Assembly: GCA_025618425.1 (NCBI GenBank)
Contig: CM046832.1
Span: 22,977,359-23,041,358 of the forward strand
Direction: 5' to 3'
DNA: 64,000 bases
From: Heliocidaris tuberculata
Lineage: Eukaryota > Echinodermata > Echinoidea > Camarodonta > Echinometridae
Under the pieces are notes generated by a model, which was given only the letters and a program-made list of their open reading frames with translations, made no database searches and was not told where the DNA came from. The translations under genes were made by a program, and so were the position numbers. Positions 1 to 12,393 of this stretch are shown piece after piece (position 1 is the stretch's first letter; the number at the start of each line of letters is the position of its first letter).

Positions 1-542
1 TAATACAGAAGTTCAAAGATATGTGAGGTAAATTTTGATTTGGTGTGTTGATATAATTCAATTAATTATTTTGAATTTTGATCCATCACAAAGTCAACAA
101 AAATAATTATTAATGGAAAATGCTATTGATGAATAAAAAGCGAGGAAATACTGAAACTTATTTGGCACTCATTTCTAGTTTTTTTTTATTTATTACATTA
201 CCCCTTTTGCGAAAATCCCCATTCTGAAGCTCTCGAATAGTTTCTGCTTCCATGTAAAGATATGCCATGGCAGAAAGTTTATCTCGATTGTCAATATAAT
301 ATACCAGACTTTTACTTTAACATTACTTTAACTTTACTTTAAGTCACTTTACCATTTTGGATGATTTCGTTACAAACTTCCTTGTATTAGGTCAGGCATG
401 TCAGGGGAACCAATCTATTACTTTGACAGGAGAAATTACTTGAAATTTCTGATAGTGCGTGTAAAGACCAATGGTAACTAAAAACCTTTCATGGTTCAAA
501 GGCATGGCTCAATTGGCAAAAAATAAAAATAAAGACTCACTT

Positions 543-1747
543 CAGGGTTGGCATATTTCCCGCTTCGGAGGCTTATTTCCCGGACGCCGGGAAATAAGCG
601 GTATTTACCGGTATTTACCGCTTTTTACTGGTATTTACCGCTTTTTACCGGGAAATACCGGGAAATATATATTTTTCCACTCAAGATGTGGGTCTTGCCA
701 GTGAAAAAAATAAGCGGGGGCTAAGGGCGATTAGCCCCCAAAACTCTTGAAAAAGCCACCGTAAATGGAAAAAGAACCACCGTCAAATAATATTTCTGCC
801 CATGGGTTGTAGTGCATTAAAATCTCTGAACACAATAGGTGGACTTCTAAGTAGCCCTCATGAAAGAAATTTTAATTTTTACACTGGGTCCTGCCAGTGC
901 GTAATTCATTATATGTCACGACCGTGCAATATAACGTGTTATATTTCCCGCTCTGGTGTGTTCTATTTGTGTGTGTGGGTGTGTGTGTGTGTTTTTGTGT
1001 GTGTATATTTTGTGTACAAACTCCCATAGGCAGAGATCAATAACGATACAAATTAATTGATAATACGGAGTTCGTTGCACTTTATCAATGAATGCTGAAA
1101 TGTAGAGTTTCATGAGTTCCGATCCCACAAGCAGTTTCCCATTTTCTATAATGCATAGTACATGATCATTTTCGTCAAATTATACCGTAAAATGTGCATC
1201 CATAGTTAAAGAATTTCTCTCGTACACTATATATACATGTTCACCTCGGCCTACAGCCTCCGTGACATATAATGCACTTGAGAAATTCTAAAGCAATTGA
1301 TTCACATATTACGGTATATTCAACTCAAGAGCATGCACTATACGTATAATATAATTCATATTCGGAGATTTATTCACAATTGAAAACAAAAATCATATTG
1401 TAATGAGATACATGTAAAAAGTTTAACCCCTGGAGAAATGAATTTGAGTTTGTGTATGTGTGTTGTACATGTACATGTATGTGTGTTTGGGTGTGTACAT
1501 GTATGCAGTGTGGATTTAATAAATTTGTTTGTGTGTTTCTGCTATGAGTGTTGTGCTGCTAATTATTTCAGAACAATATTTTCAGTTGTTGAGGCTACAA
1601 ACAAGTCAAATTATTAATAAATAAAGAATTAAAATCGTATTTCCCGTTTTTTACAAATTTCCCGGACGCCCATCATATTTACCGGACGGTATTTACCGGT
1701 ATTTACCGCCGGTAATTACCGCCACCGGTATTTACCGCCCAACCCTG
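543..1747. mobile_element. hAT-type non-autonomous DNA transposon with 8-bp target duplication
   Basis: The ends are inverted repeats beginning CAGGGTTGG, and the element is flanked by a perfect 8-bp direct repeat, actcactt, at 535-542 and 1748-1755. An 8-bp duplication with a CAGGG-type terminus is characteristic of the hAT superfamily. Subterminal regions on both sides are packed with variants of tatttaccg and atttcccg, which is typical of transposase-binding clusters. The 1.2-kb interior has no transposase-like reading frame, only a GT-rich tract near 960-1010, so the copy is non-autonomous. Confidence 0.85.
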
Positions 1748-2083
1748 ACTCACTTAAGTATAATCATATTCACCGCATGATCCGGTGAAAACTCTTCCGC
1801 GGTCAACTGAATTTCTTACACTTATTTTCAATTAATAAAAAGTTCAAAGTTATGTGAGGTCATTTTATGATTTGGTGAATTGGGATATAATTCCATCAAT
1901 TATTTTGAACTGTGATTCATCACAAAGTCAACGAAAAATGATATTAATGGAAAATGCAATTGACGAATAAAAAGGAAAGAGAAAGTTAGGGAATATCAAA
2001 AATTATTTGGCACTCATTTCTGCATTTTTATCTATTACATTACCCCGTTTTGCTACCCCCCCCCCTTAATTCTGAATGGAAGT

Positions 2084-2280
2084 CAGGGGCGTAGATAGCG
2101 GGGGATGGGGGATGCATCCCTCGCTTTTTGAAGTGGGGAGGATGGTGTGTACAATCATCCCCCCCCCCAGCTTTCAGGGGGGGGGAATGAGGACAGAATT
2201 ATATTCATGTACAATTCTGTCGTCGTTTTCATGTTAATGAATACATTTTCTTTGGTATATAGAATTGATTAATATGATTT

Positions 2281-2312
<32 letters not shown>

Positions 2313-2441
2313 TTATATATATGCACTTACCCTCCCACCGACACACCCTCACGCACATCCATATATAAAAATATATTCATTCATGGCCTTTGGGAGAATC
2401 ATCCCCCCCCCCCCAGTAATGAGGACCTGTCTACGCCGTTG
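2084..2441. mobile_element. Small hAT-like MITE
   Basis: The ends are inverted repeats: caggggcgtaga on the left and tctacgccgttg on the right. The flanks atggaagt (2076-2083) and atggaatc (2442-2449) match at six positions and fit a decayed 8-bp target duplication. The interior holds long G and C runs and a TA microsatellite near 2281-2307. There is no coding potential; the short frame across the TA tract is a repeat artefact. Confidence 0.65.
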
Positions 2442-2830
2442 ATGGAATCTATCAAATAGTTTCTGCTTCCATATTAAGATATGCCATGGCAGGAAGTTTA
2501 CCTCAATTGTCAACATAATATACCAGACTTTCATTTTAACTTTCAATTCTAATCTTTGGTCTATTAAGTCATTTTACCATTTTGGATGATTTCGTTACAA
2601 ACTTACTCGTATTAGGTCAGGGGAATTAATCTATTACTTGACAGAGGGAAATAACATTTAATTTCTGCTAAGACATGTAAAGTTAATGGTAACTAGTTTA
2701 TGTTAAGTCTAACAAGGTTCAAATGGCAAGAAACAAAAAGAATGACTCACTTAAATATGATCAAATTCACCTTTCGTACATCACACGCTTTGGTGATAAC
2801 TGTTCCACGGTCAATTTTTACACTATAAAC

Positions 2831-3976
2831 CGAATGGCTTATTATTATCAACCCTGAACACAACATTATCCTTAACTCTAATCCTAACACTGCATGAACC
2901 TTAACTAAAATCCATTATCTAATCTACTCATAATCTTTAGCTTTGAAGAAATTAAGCCCGGAACAAATATCACTGGAGCAAATCTCGGTGATCAACGAAT
3001 TAGAGCCTTTTGGATATAAAGCAGTTCAAAATGAAATGTGGGTAAAGTACAACTCTGTTTTGGAATACAAAAATGACGAAAAGGCAAAAAACAGTTTTGA
3101 ATTACAACTAGAAATGTAAATCATTGTTTGTTCATATTACACCACTCTGACAAAGAAAATCGCAAGTGTTATCAATTGTGAGCATCTCAAATTACTTGTG
3201 AGTTTTTCCAAAGGTTTTCTCAATGGGCTTTAGCAGATTATGTATCGAAACAGAAAGGAAAAGTATATGCATATCCGTTTAATTTCTCGCATGTTATTCT
3301 TATCTTCGACACTTCAGATTTTTATATTTAATAAAAAGAGAAAATTAATTTCGTATTATAAGCTAGTTTGCATTTGTTTGCATTTACATGTATGTTCCAT
3401 TGATAATTTGAAATAAAAACAAAGATTATACTAAGTTTAATACTACTTTCATTATTGCGATGACTACGACGACAGATGATCAACTTTTCAATGAAAGTAA
3501 TATCAAAGCAGAGATGAAACATTTTTATTAATTTATATGCTGGCCTCCTTAACTTGCATCTCTGCTTTAACGCTAAAAGAGCATGGTTATTTTGCTTGAG
3601 AGGAAACCATGGAGTGGCGAAAAAATTCTAAAACCTGGCATCCTATGACGAATAAGACCATGAACTTTCGTTTTCATATCTTAAACGACTTTGGAATTAT
3701 TGCTATATACATGATATATATTCACGTATTGACAATTCTGCATTGTGTTTCATATGGGGAAGTATCTATTTTGATAGGAAGAAGCGCGGCGATTTTGGAC
3801 GATGCGCGATACTTTATAGTTGAAATTTTATAAATTTGGTTTCAAAAGGATCTATGATATAAAATTATCTGTATAAAACATAGCGCGGCGAACTTGTGAG
3901 GTGGATTCTACCCCGTCCCTTTAAGGGTTAGGCTTAATAATGCAGGCCTTATGTTTTCATGTTTTGCCATTATTGA
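2831..3976. other. Intergenic, downstream of P1
   Basis: This is the 3-prime flank of P1, which is on the minus strand. I see no exon, repeat family or RNA gene. A minus-strand AATAAA lies near 3524-3529, about 450 bp past the P1 stop, and is a possible but unproven polyadenylation signal. Confidence 0.4.
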
Positions 3977-4435
3977 TTATACCGGCAAAGGAGGTTTGTA
4001 CCTTTTTCCGATCTCTATTTTCAGTTTAAGTGCATGGAATTTACTCATCTTCAAATCTAACATATGAGCTTCTTTCATCTCCACAAGCAATGCACCGTTG
4101 ACGCCATTCTTCCGAAATGTTTCCACGTATTTCTCCATGGCATGTTGCCGTAGAAAATATCCTACTTCTGCAATAGTGAACTCTCTCAAGTTGCTGGTCA
4201 TAGGTGAACTATGGGGGACAGCTGTAGATGTCTGCCCCCCTGGCGCAAATGATCGAGGAAGCGTTAGGTCATCAGGAATAGGTTCAATGTAATGATAACT
4301 ACCATCATCGTCATCATCATCATAATTACCATAATCGCCATCGTGTAAAGTGCCTCTAGGCGGTGATAGTTTCGAACCACTTCGTAGAGCGGAAGCTACA
4401 GTCTCTTTCAATTTCATAACCTCAATTTCAAGAGT
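3977..4435 (-). CDS. P1 exon 8: acidic/Tyr tail and SAM domain
   Basis: 459 nt including the TAA stop at 3977-3979. It starts TLEIEVMKLK, then an Asp-rich stretch encoded by an imprecise GAT repeat, then the SAM domain from LREFTIAEVGYFLRQH to LKLKIEIGK. Confidence 0.88.
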   Translation of the reverse strand, partial: TLEIEVMKLKETVASALRSGSKLSPPRGTLHDGDYGNYDDDDDDGSYHYIEPIPDDLTLPRSFAPGGQTSTAVPHSSPMTSNLREFTIAEVGYFLRQHAMEKYVETFRKNGVNGALLVEMKEAHMLDLKMSKFHALKLKIEIGKRYKPPLPV

Positions 4436-5223
4436 CTAGAAGGAAGTTGATATTGCATCAAAATCAATTATGTAACTGATATTGCCTACGCATTCAAATA
4501 TTTAAATGCAATGAATGGGCGGTATTCTAATAATTAAGTTAAACCCGACCATGCCGACGCTTGGTCTAAAGTCATGTTTAACATAAGAAAAACTTAGAAC
4601 CTCGTCTTACGTCCTTTGTGAAAACGCCACTTTATCCCCAGGGACGGGTTCGAATTTTAGCAGAATACAGGACAATAAAAGATAAAATTGCATTAAAGAA
4701 AAAAATAATATGGCAAAATAGACCTTCATTTCGTTTTACATATACGTCAAATTCTGAAAGTCTATTCATCTAATAGGTACCGTAATGCAGAAGAAACTAT
4801 TACATTAGAAAACTTGAAGCGATTTAAACAATCAAAATTACAGTAGTAAAGCAACGTTTCGGGCACCCTACATAAGAATCTATCAAACCAAAAAAAACCA
4901 AATACACCTAAATTTATACTGTATGATAATAATAATAATAAAAAATAATGATGATAGCAATGATACTGATAACAACAATAATAATAAAAACAGAAAATAT
5001 TTCAATAATTATTTTATTCGCACCTTGCATTTAGTTTTCCACAAAGTCATGGACCCTCTTTGCTTTCGTAATTCCTGTTGAATCAATTAAATGATACAAG
5101 TTATTGTAAATAGAATCCAAAGGTTACTAAGAACATCAAGATTCAGATTACTATCTACTCCTTGGATACACATTTTTAAAAGTAATTTTATACGTGATAA
5201 ACTTTGACGGAATGTTAATTGTT

Positions 5224-5301
<78 letters not shown>

Positions 5302-8300
5302 TTAATTATGTATTTCTTTTTATAATAGGCTTTACCAGTATAAAAATGATTAGTTATAATGTACAGTATTATATCTTACTGTTTGCTTGTTTTTGTTTTG
5401 TTTTTGTTTCTTTGGGGGGGGGGGTAAATCTATATAACTGGATTGCTGCTGTGACGGCTGGTGTAACATTACCACTTCAGATATGAGTAATAAATGTAAT
5501 TAAAATTATAAAACATTTATAATCTGCACGTATCCATCCCGAAAGATTGTGCCTAACATGACAGATACGCTTAAATGCCCGTACATGCATGGGCAAACAA
5601 ATCATATAGAAAAGAAGCAAGCAGATCAATTACCGTTTCTTTCTTGTTAATTATGTCTCTGACTGCAGCCATAATCTCCTTCGATACGCCTTTTGGAAGA
5701 GGGTCCACGGGATCTCGCAATGTTTCATAGCTTTAAATTGTAGAAAAAATAACACACCAATTCATATTTATTACGGATTAATAAATCTCCATTACCACAA
5801 GTAATTAATCAAACTGAATCATAACCATCAACTCAATTATAATATAAATCTTGTCGTAATGCGCATTTATAATAAAACGGGTTTGTTGCTGTTGTTGTAG
5901 TTGTTGATGTTTATGTTGTGTTTGTTGTTATTGTTGTGGTGGTGGTTGTGGTGGTAGTGGTGGTCGTTCTTAATGCTATTTATGTGGTCCTTTCGATGTA
6001 CTGTGTCCATATTTTCCCATGTCATTAAATGAAGGCACGTTTAATGAAAAATCTTCTTCATAGGTGTGAAAGTTATTTATAAGAGAAGGCCTGGAAAACA
6101 AACTTACCCATCTGAATCCGAATCACTGTCGATGTTATGCGAGGTGCCTGGATCAGAACTAATGGACACTGGTCGACCTCCCGGAGGACGTGGGGGTAAT
6201 CGAGGGGCCCCTTCCGAGAAGTGACGAGGTCTATTAGAGGATAGATGAAGGGGCATTACTGGTAGATCAAGGGATGTCGTTGCTGCTTTGGTGACAGGCT
6301 TTGGTGTTGATTCTTCTGCTGAAGTTTTCGATTTTTCTAATTATGATAAAGATAAACAGTAATATACACACAGTCTATCATTTGAAATGTGAACATGATT
6401 TTTACGCATAATCTATCGTGTAACGTGAATATGTCATTTGTGATTTCGATATGCAACATAATAATCTTTGTCTCGAAAGCAAGATTGTGTATTAAAGACA
6501 TTGTGATTAAGACTGCATAAATAATGTAGATATATCAGCGGAATAGCATAACAATGAACTGAAATTAACTTAGAGAGTACCAAACAAATCTATTTACACG
6601 ACAGCACTTGTCATCACCCCTGTTAAGAGAGTCGTTCAAAAACTCACCTTTTTCACCAGCAAGCCAGGCTTCCAGCACCTGTGCTAGTGGTTGGGGGATA
6701 GCCCTCATAGATGTTGGCAATACCTCCTGTGTCGGATCTACCAACCCCCAGGTAGTGTTAACAAGGGGGTACAAGGCTGGTAACATACCAAGAACTTGTT
6801 TTTCTGGTATTGCGATGGGATCTTGCGCGAACTTCATGGGTGTGGCCACCGGTATGGAGTAAACATGAGGGTCAGCAGCCCGAGTTGCTACAACACATTT
6901 ATCGACTGAGAACTTCTTTAAATGGAGGACCTGCATTCGCCTAGAGCTTCTTTGTGGGGTACCATCCATATCATTTGATATGCGAACTCTCTGTAGGAGT
7001 CAAGAAATCATGAAATGGTATAACTAGAAATCTCTATTGATGGTATCTTCAAAGGCCACGAAAATTACCATTTGTGACCCTCCACCAAAAAACAACCAAT
7101 AAGTCGGAAATTTGGGTTTTTCAAATTTCAACACAGTCTGAAAGCTTAGATTCTAAGCTTTAGAATGATATATAACTTGTCTTGTATGGACCAAGCGAAT
7201 CCTTGTAAATTACAATGGGAATTTCAACGTGTCAGATAGGCTAATGACTAAAACAAAAGAGAAAACGGGCTCTAAAGAAGAGTGACAATTTAAGAGTGCC
7301 TAATTTGTGTCCTATTGTTTGTCGCACAAAGGTTGAGTCAAAACTCCTTAGCATACACTGTGAAGTACTAATAGAATTGGGTTGAAACTTTCCATACCTT
7401 CAAAATAGATATATTTCTTTGTTTCTTTAGATTTTGAATATCAGACAGTGCACAGTTTTTACGTTATACCAGAAAAGAGATATGTAGCACAATCCCAGCA
7501 AGTTGACACATAAAGTTTGAACGTCCAGAAAAACATGGTCATTTTGAATGAGAGTAAAAACATATTTCAACGTGGTATTTTACCCTGAAATTTTGTCAGA
7601 TGGTAGATTAATAAATAAACTTTCAGAAAATATAAAAAACTTAAAATCAAAATTTTCACCCCAAACCACCTTTTCAGCTGTTTACTCTAAAACTCCCTAT
7701 GCGACTTATTGGTCGTTTTGTAGTGGAGGGTCACATTTGGTAAATTAAAAAAGAAGTAAGTAATGTATTCACATTTTGTTTTGAGGTAATTCTGATAAGA
7801 AACAAATGTTTCTGTAATATTTTCATAATTTTAAGATATATTGTGTGATTTATTGTATCAAAGCATGCGTAACTTACTAATACCATGTCAATGTACTCGC
7901 ACAGGCTAAACACTGAACACCAACCTTATATAAAGAGGCTAATTTTTTTTTTCTGGTCTTTCAAAGTTTTCACATAATTTTATTTATTTCTTTTGGGATG
8001 GTTACCTGTGGAAACTGTAAGTCTTTGAGTTCTTTCATGCGATGGAATTCGGGATACAACATGGCGGTAAAAGTAGAGCACATCTGCGTCGAATATTTGA
8101 TTTTTGTTGACCCACATTTACCCACCAAGAGCTGTGAAGAAATCGAATGATTAAGAGCTATTCTTAAATACTTGATAAAAGTTGATATTTCTTAAATCAG
8201 TAATTTCTGTTATTCTCATAAACCAATATATATGGGGATACCTTGAACAGCACTTATGGATAAAGTCATGTGAAAGACTGAAATCGAGAGATCTCTCGAG

Positions 8301-10436
8301 GGGGCAACATATCTCTAGAAATCAAACTAATGCAATGTTTTAGACCTGGTTATTGCAGGCCTACACCAAGAACAGAGAAAAAATTAGATATTTGTTGCGT
8401 TGTACTGCAATTGATAATCCTATAGGATAGGGGTAGCTTTTTTAAAAGATAATAAAGAACTTTATTTGAACGAGGGAGAAGGGAAGAGGTGCATGGAGGA
8501 ATTGAGGAAAATAAGAGGCCACCCGATTTGCAAATCTGACGTGTGTAATATTGTTCACTGTTTATTCTGTTCTTCTTACGTTTATCCGTTTTTTTAGTTA
8601 AGTATGTAAATAGAAAAACATTACAGCTTCTGGTGCTTTTTATCAAGAATCACTCAGAATATTTACCTATGACCAATAGCATCTTTACCTTTGGCATCAA
8701 ATGCATGAATATGGTTGTTGTCGGTTTTGGGGTGGATTTTTTTTCCTTCACGTTTACCGGGCACTAATTTCAAATTAAAATGAATAATAATTCCTGTTCA
8801 TATAGATATAAATCTACATGATGAAAATATCATTTTATAACAACCTGGACCTAGCTCTATAGACCTATAAAGGTTTCACTTATTAGTAAAAACTTAGTTT
8901 TCATATGAACAGTATCAAACATACTGTAAGTGAAAAAAAAATAGACCTACCTCCCCATTTTCACTCAATATCACATCCGTTTTGTCTAATAGAATCAATA
9001 CACACCTTACCACGATCCTTGTCATGCTCAATTCCTTCGATTTCAATAATGTCTCCTACCACCTGGTCTTCGTCATCTTGCTCTGAGTAATAGGCTTCTG
9101 TTACCCGAACGGTTGACGGTAGAGGACTTGCATTCATAAGTTCTTTGGTACCGTCGTACACCATATCGTCTAATCGAGGATCTATTGAACAAAAAGCAAT
9201 AAAATTTATAAGGACATAAAGGGCTGGTCTCTTATCACCGGTAACGACATTTTCTCTTTTTGGCATCACGTGAGTGTGTAACGGTAAATATTACTAAAAT
9301 TTTAAAAAACTATGTCTAATAGTATAATGAAAGGTTACTGAAATCGAAAAAAAAAATCAAGGCTAAATTCTCATTAGCACAAAACGGTGAGCAACACCGA
9401 TATCCATATATATATATCGATATTTCTATATAGACCAGTTGCATAATTTTAGTTATCGTTATCGATTTGTGACCGTTCCTGCAGTCAAAAGGCAACAATC
9501 CACTTTACATGAATTTTTTTTTTCATCCTAAAGATTATTTATATCAAACGATAATCACAGGCCTTAATCAATTTGAAATAATTGTCTTGAAACTGAGAGT
9601 CATCACTGTCTTGCGGGAACAAATCCGTAACCAGTGCAACAGTCATGTTCATGGAGTGACAACGTTTTCAATGGATAGTGACACATTGAGATACTATGCT
9701 TTATAACGTTTTATCAACTCAAGTTGGCAAGCTTTGTTTATCATAGATAGATGTATGTAGAATTTTCTAAGATTATGTGTACACCCTAAAATTTGATGTA
9801 GGCCTAAGTTTTTTACTTTATTTCATTTTGTGATATTTAAGTATGCTACAGGATCATCTTTTTTTAACGAATCTTAGGAATTATTCCTTCGACCACCCCC
9901 TCAAAAAAAAAATGATATTGAAAAAAAAAACAATCATCCTCAATTCTGCCCAACAATCTTCATTTTTTCTTTCTTATAATTAATTTAATCTGTCCACAGA
10001 TGAAGTAATAAGGAAATCGTGCAGTCCACTCACCAAGTGGGAGTATCTCATACTTCTGTTTAGCATTAACTGGCAGCCGAAGATTCTTTCCCTTGGATGT
10101 CGTAGCCTGAACAGTAGGATTATCATAGATGAAATGAAGTAACAAAGTATCTTCCGTATTGAGTGTTGTGTTGCCGCCAGGAACCACAAGCGACTCCTTA
10201 ATTCTGATGCGTTTGGGCAATTTCACTGTAAACAGGAACTTCGCTAAGTCACTGGGTCTTCCATTAGGGGGTAACTCCAGGCTGAGTGTCTGAGGGAAAT
10301 CCTCTGGTCCAAGTGATACTTTGGGTTGGATCTCGGACAGGGGTGGAGTTGGAGGTTTCTTGCCTGGATAGACCGGAATCTTCTTCTCTTTTTTGGCATC
10401 ACCAGTTTGACTCTGAAATGTTATGTTTCCCGACAT
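3977..10436 (-). CDS. GAREM-like: P1: GAREM-like CABIT-SAM adaptor, complete 8-exon gene (627 aa)
   Basis: Coding exons in transcript order are 10034-10436, 9006-9181, 8006-8131, 6648-6990, 6108-6336, 5634-5730, 5024-5074 and 3977-4435; all junctions are GT-AG and frames close exactly. The protein has a CABIT module (about residues 50-340), a proline-rich linker with RLPPRPP, which fits an SH3 ligand, and a C-terminal SAM domain (about 558-618). The start MSGNI is shared with P2. GAREM proteins are cytoplasmic adaptors that bind GRB2 through proline and phosphotyrosine sites and feed receptor signals to ERK; the same role here is inferred. The last exon encodes an Asp run (DDDDDD) and a SYHYIEP tyrosine motif. 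Introns carry a TA-flanked MITE at 7068-7740, a CA/TA microsatellite at 5226-5298 and otherwise plain AT-rich sequence. THEMIS is less likely because of the SAM domain and single CABIT. Confidence 0.88.
5024..5074 (-). CDS. P1 exon 7: 17-residue micro-exon
   Basis: 51 nt, phase 0 to 0, ELRKQRGSMTLWKTKCK. Called from the acceptor caacag, the donor gtgcga, frame, and the equally small exon in the same place in P2, P3 and P4. Confidence 0.75.
5226..5298. repeat. Compound (CA)n(TA)n microsatellite
   Basis: About 16 CA units run directly into about 20 TA units inside P1 intron 6. Confidence 0.9.
5634..5730 (-). CDS. P1 exon 6: linker
   Basis: 97 nt, phase 2 to 0, encoding YETLRDPVDPLPKGVS and a short helix EIMAAVRDIINKKET. 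The corresponding P2 exon is also 97 nt (YEFVDEATNKFPKDT, VMNAVREILAKKER). Confidence 0.85.
6108..6336 (-). CDS. P1 exon 5: proline-rich linker
   Basis: 229 nt, phase 1 to 2. It encodes a Ser/Thr/Pro-rich stretch with RLPPRPPGGRP and ends in a DSDSDSD acidic run. The shortest exon 5 of the four genes: it lacks the helical segment that opens exon 5 in P2-P4. Confidence 0.82.
6648..6990 (-). CDS. P1 exon 4: CABIT core with conserved Cys
   Basis: 343 nt, phase 0 to 1. It contains DKCVVATRAADPHVYSIP, which fits the Cys-then-Leu/Ile-Pro core of CABIT modules. LYPLVNTTWGLVDPTQE and an IPQPL...WLAGE end follow. Same length as in P2. Confidence 0.88.
7068..7740. mobile_element. TA-flanked MITE in P1 intron 3
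   Basis: The ends are long imperfect inverted repeats: ccatttgtgaccctccacc at the left and tagtggagggtcacatttgg at the right, each continuing through accaataagtcg. TA flanks both sides (7066-7067 and 7741-7742), as for Tc1/mariner-type targets. There is no transposase frame in the 673-bp element. Confidence 0.8.
8006..8131 (-). CDS. P1 exon 3: CABIT
   Basis: 126 nt, phase 0 to 0, encoding LLVGKCGSTKIKYST through LKDLQFPQ. The acceptor is ttcacag and the donor gtaacc. It aligns with LLIGMSGSSPIKYST in P2. It was found by splice sites and frame, since it is too short to stand out as an open frame. Confidence 0.85.
9006..9181 (-). CDS. P1 exon 2: CABIT
   Basis: 176 nt, acceptor AG at 9182-9183. 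It starts DPRLDDMVYDGT and contains LPSTVRVTEAYYS and an acidic DIIEIEGIE segment. It joins exon 1 in phase 1 and ends in phase 0 after DRGK. The length is identical in all four paralogs. Confidence 0.88.
9245..9282. repeat. Exact 38-bp copy of the P1 start-codon region, inside intron 1
   Basis: Identical over 38 bp to 10431-10468, which spans the P1 ATG and the 5-prime flank with CACGTG. The copy lies 63 bp upstream of the exon 2 acceptor. An ATG within it (9269 on the minus strand) is in frame, without stops, through the end of intron 1 into exon 2. Confidence 0.9.
10034..10436 (-). CDS. P1 exon 1: N-terminus and start of CABIT
   Basis: Begins at ATG 10436 (MSGNITF) and ends at a GTGAGT donor with one leftover base (phase 1). 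It carries VYPGKKPPTPP, a basic-proline SH3-ligand-like segment also present in P2, followed by the first CABIT strands. It closes on YEILPLG, a motif conserved at this junction in P1-P3. Confidence 0.88.
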
Positions 10437-10500
10437 TTTCTCTTTTTGGCATCACGTGAGTGTGTAACTTAAGTAAGCTTTCGTTTTATATAAATCCATC
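10431..10500 (-). promoter_or_regulatory. Candidate P1 promoter: TATA-like box and E-box
   Basis: On the minus strand a TATATAAAA lies at 10484-10492, 48 nt before the ATG, and a palindromic CACGTG E-box lies between it and the ATG. The spacing would give a 5-prime leader of roughly 20 nt. This is inference from motif and position only. Confidence 0.35.
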
Positions 10501-12344
10501 AACCAAAATAAATGTTGTGACGGTTGCCAACTTTCTTGATGCTGAATACTATGAAAACAAACAAGATTGGATACAAGATAATAACAGAATAATGTTGATC
10601 ATCCAGATCTTGAAATATCTTTCTTTTTCTCTCTCCTCCCCTCTCCTCCCCTCCCCCCCCCCCCCCCCCTCTCTCTCTCTCTTTCTCTATCATGCCTCCT
10701 GTATCATGATATCATTCTCTGAAATAGAAGAGATCTATTCCGCCTGGTATGTTAACAGCTTTTTTTTAGGAACAAATGAAAAATTATATCAAACTATTAT
10801 TTCGATTGGGTTTTGAAAAATACAAAGCTAGAATCCGCCGAGGTAAAAAAAAAAATAACAAACTATGTCTTTATAATGTTCCAATATGACTCACTGTAAT
10901 GCCTACATGAAAACCGTTTGTGTCAATATAGGTCTACTAAATACCAAAACATTTTATACTGAAAAAAAAGCATCATTCTCATATAAGGCTAATAAGCCAT
11001 TAAAACGTAGCTTAAATATTTTTTCAGGTTTTTATGTCGGTCGAGTAGTAGATTAGGAGACGTTTTGGTGAATGAAGGTACTTTGTATGAGAAGGAAGCC
11101 CTGTCTTCTTTGAATAAAAAGCCCTACTCACTCCTCTTTCATAAAGATTTCGGAATACTCTATCTATCTGCCTATGTCCCGGAATGTCCCATAGCTTGGA
11201 GGCCTTTGGGGCGACAGTGTAATGGATTTTGAGACACAGGTTCTCCATAACTTTCTGTCTTCTCTATTTAGCTGCTCAAAAGACATTCCTGTCCACTGCT
11301 TTATATTATCAATCCAGGGCCCCATTGCATAAAACTTACCATTAATGGTAACTCTGCTATCAATGGTAACTACCATGGTAACATCACTCAACAGCCAATC
11401 AAAATCAAGGTTTCCATGGGAGTTACCATTGATGGCAAAGTTACCGTTAATGGTAAGTTTTATGCAACGGGGCCCAGGTCTTAGACGGCCTTCCCCTTTT
11501 TCTTCTGCCATTTTTGTTCCTCCTTCCAAGATGGTGCTTGCCAAGCTATTCTTCCATCTTGTTACATGACCAAACAACTACAGCTGAATATTCAGAATAC
11601 TCAGAATACTCACCAGCTATGAATTCTAGACTCGTTGACCATGCAGGCTTGCCACCTTAACAACTTCCATTACTCCCAAAAGCCATTTTCATGTGATTGT
11701 TCACTTGCAGCCTTTGGCCAAACATAAGCATTTGCTAAAGATTGTTATATGGGTGTAGAGCTTTGCAATCAAAACCTTAATTTCTACCCCGTAAGTTCTT
11801 CAGAAATGCACTTTGTACTCATCATGTTGTTGTATCTCCGCCCACGAAAGGTGTACGGCAGTGGTTCATGGTATTGTATTTCAAAGTTTTCATGTTCCAT
11901 GTTGGTTTGTTCTTTTGTCATGTTTGTTTATGAGGTAATAATTCTTTGCCCTTCTGAAATGATTTTGATTTTCTGCGTTTTTTCAATCGTTTTCTATTTC
12001 TGAAACTGCAATGTATGCCGAGGTAAATGAAAATATTGATGATAACCATAATGATTATAATGATACTAACAATTATGATGTTAATGATAAAAGGAAGATA
12101 AGTTTAAAATAACCATAAAGGCGGCTTGTGTAATGTACTAAATATCTGGGAGAAAAACAAAGCTAATCATAAAAAATGTGTTTTTATCCTAACAACCTTT
12201 ATTGAAACTTTCCTGAAACGAACTAGCGATCCTTATCCTGTGATCATATTAATTGTATGATTTAGAATTTGACGATGCCCTGGCAAAAAAAAATGACAAG
12301 ACTCATTTCTGCTCTCATGAAAAAGTATCTCCCCCCCCCCCCCC

Positions 12345-12393
<49 letters not shown>

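Larger units (their letters stand above)
1..2830. repeat. Tandem segmental duplication, two ~620-bp units, each interrupted by an insertion
   Basis: The sequence from 1 to 542 (continuing at 1756 after the first insertion) recurs from about 1833 to 2830 in the same orientation. Matching landmarks are agttcaaag at 10 and 1841, tttggcactcatttct near 160 and 2010, the tagtttctgcttccat stretch near 240 and 2457, and gactcactt at 534 and 2744. Unit 1 is broken by the hAT element at 543-1747 and unit 2 by the element at 2084-2441, so both insertions postdate the duplication. No coding exon is seen in either unit. Confidence 0.75.

Noticed and set aside
3977..10436. THEMIS orthology
   Set aside because: THEMIS has two CABIT modules and no SAM domain; here one CABIT and a C-terminal SAM are seen.
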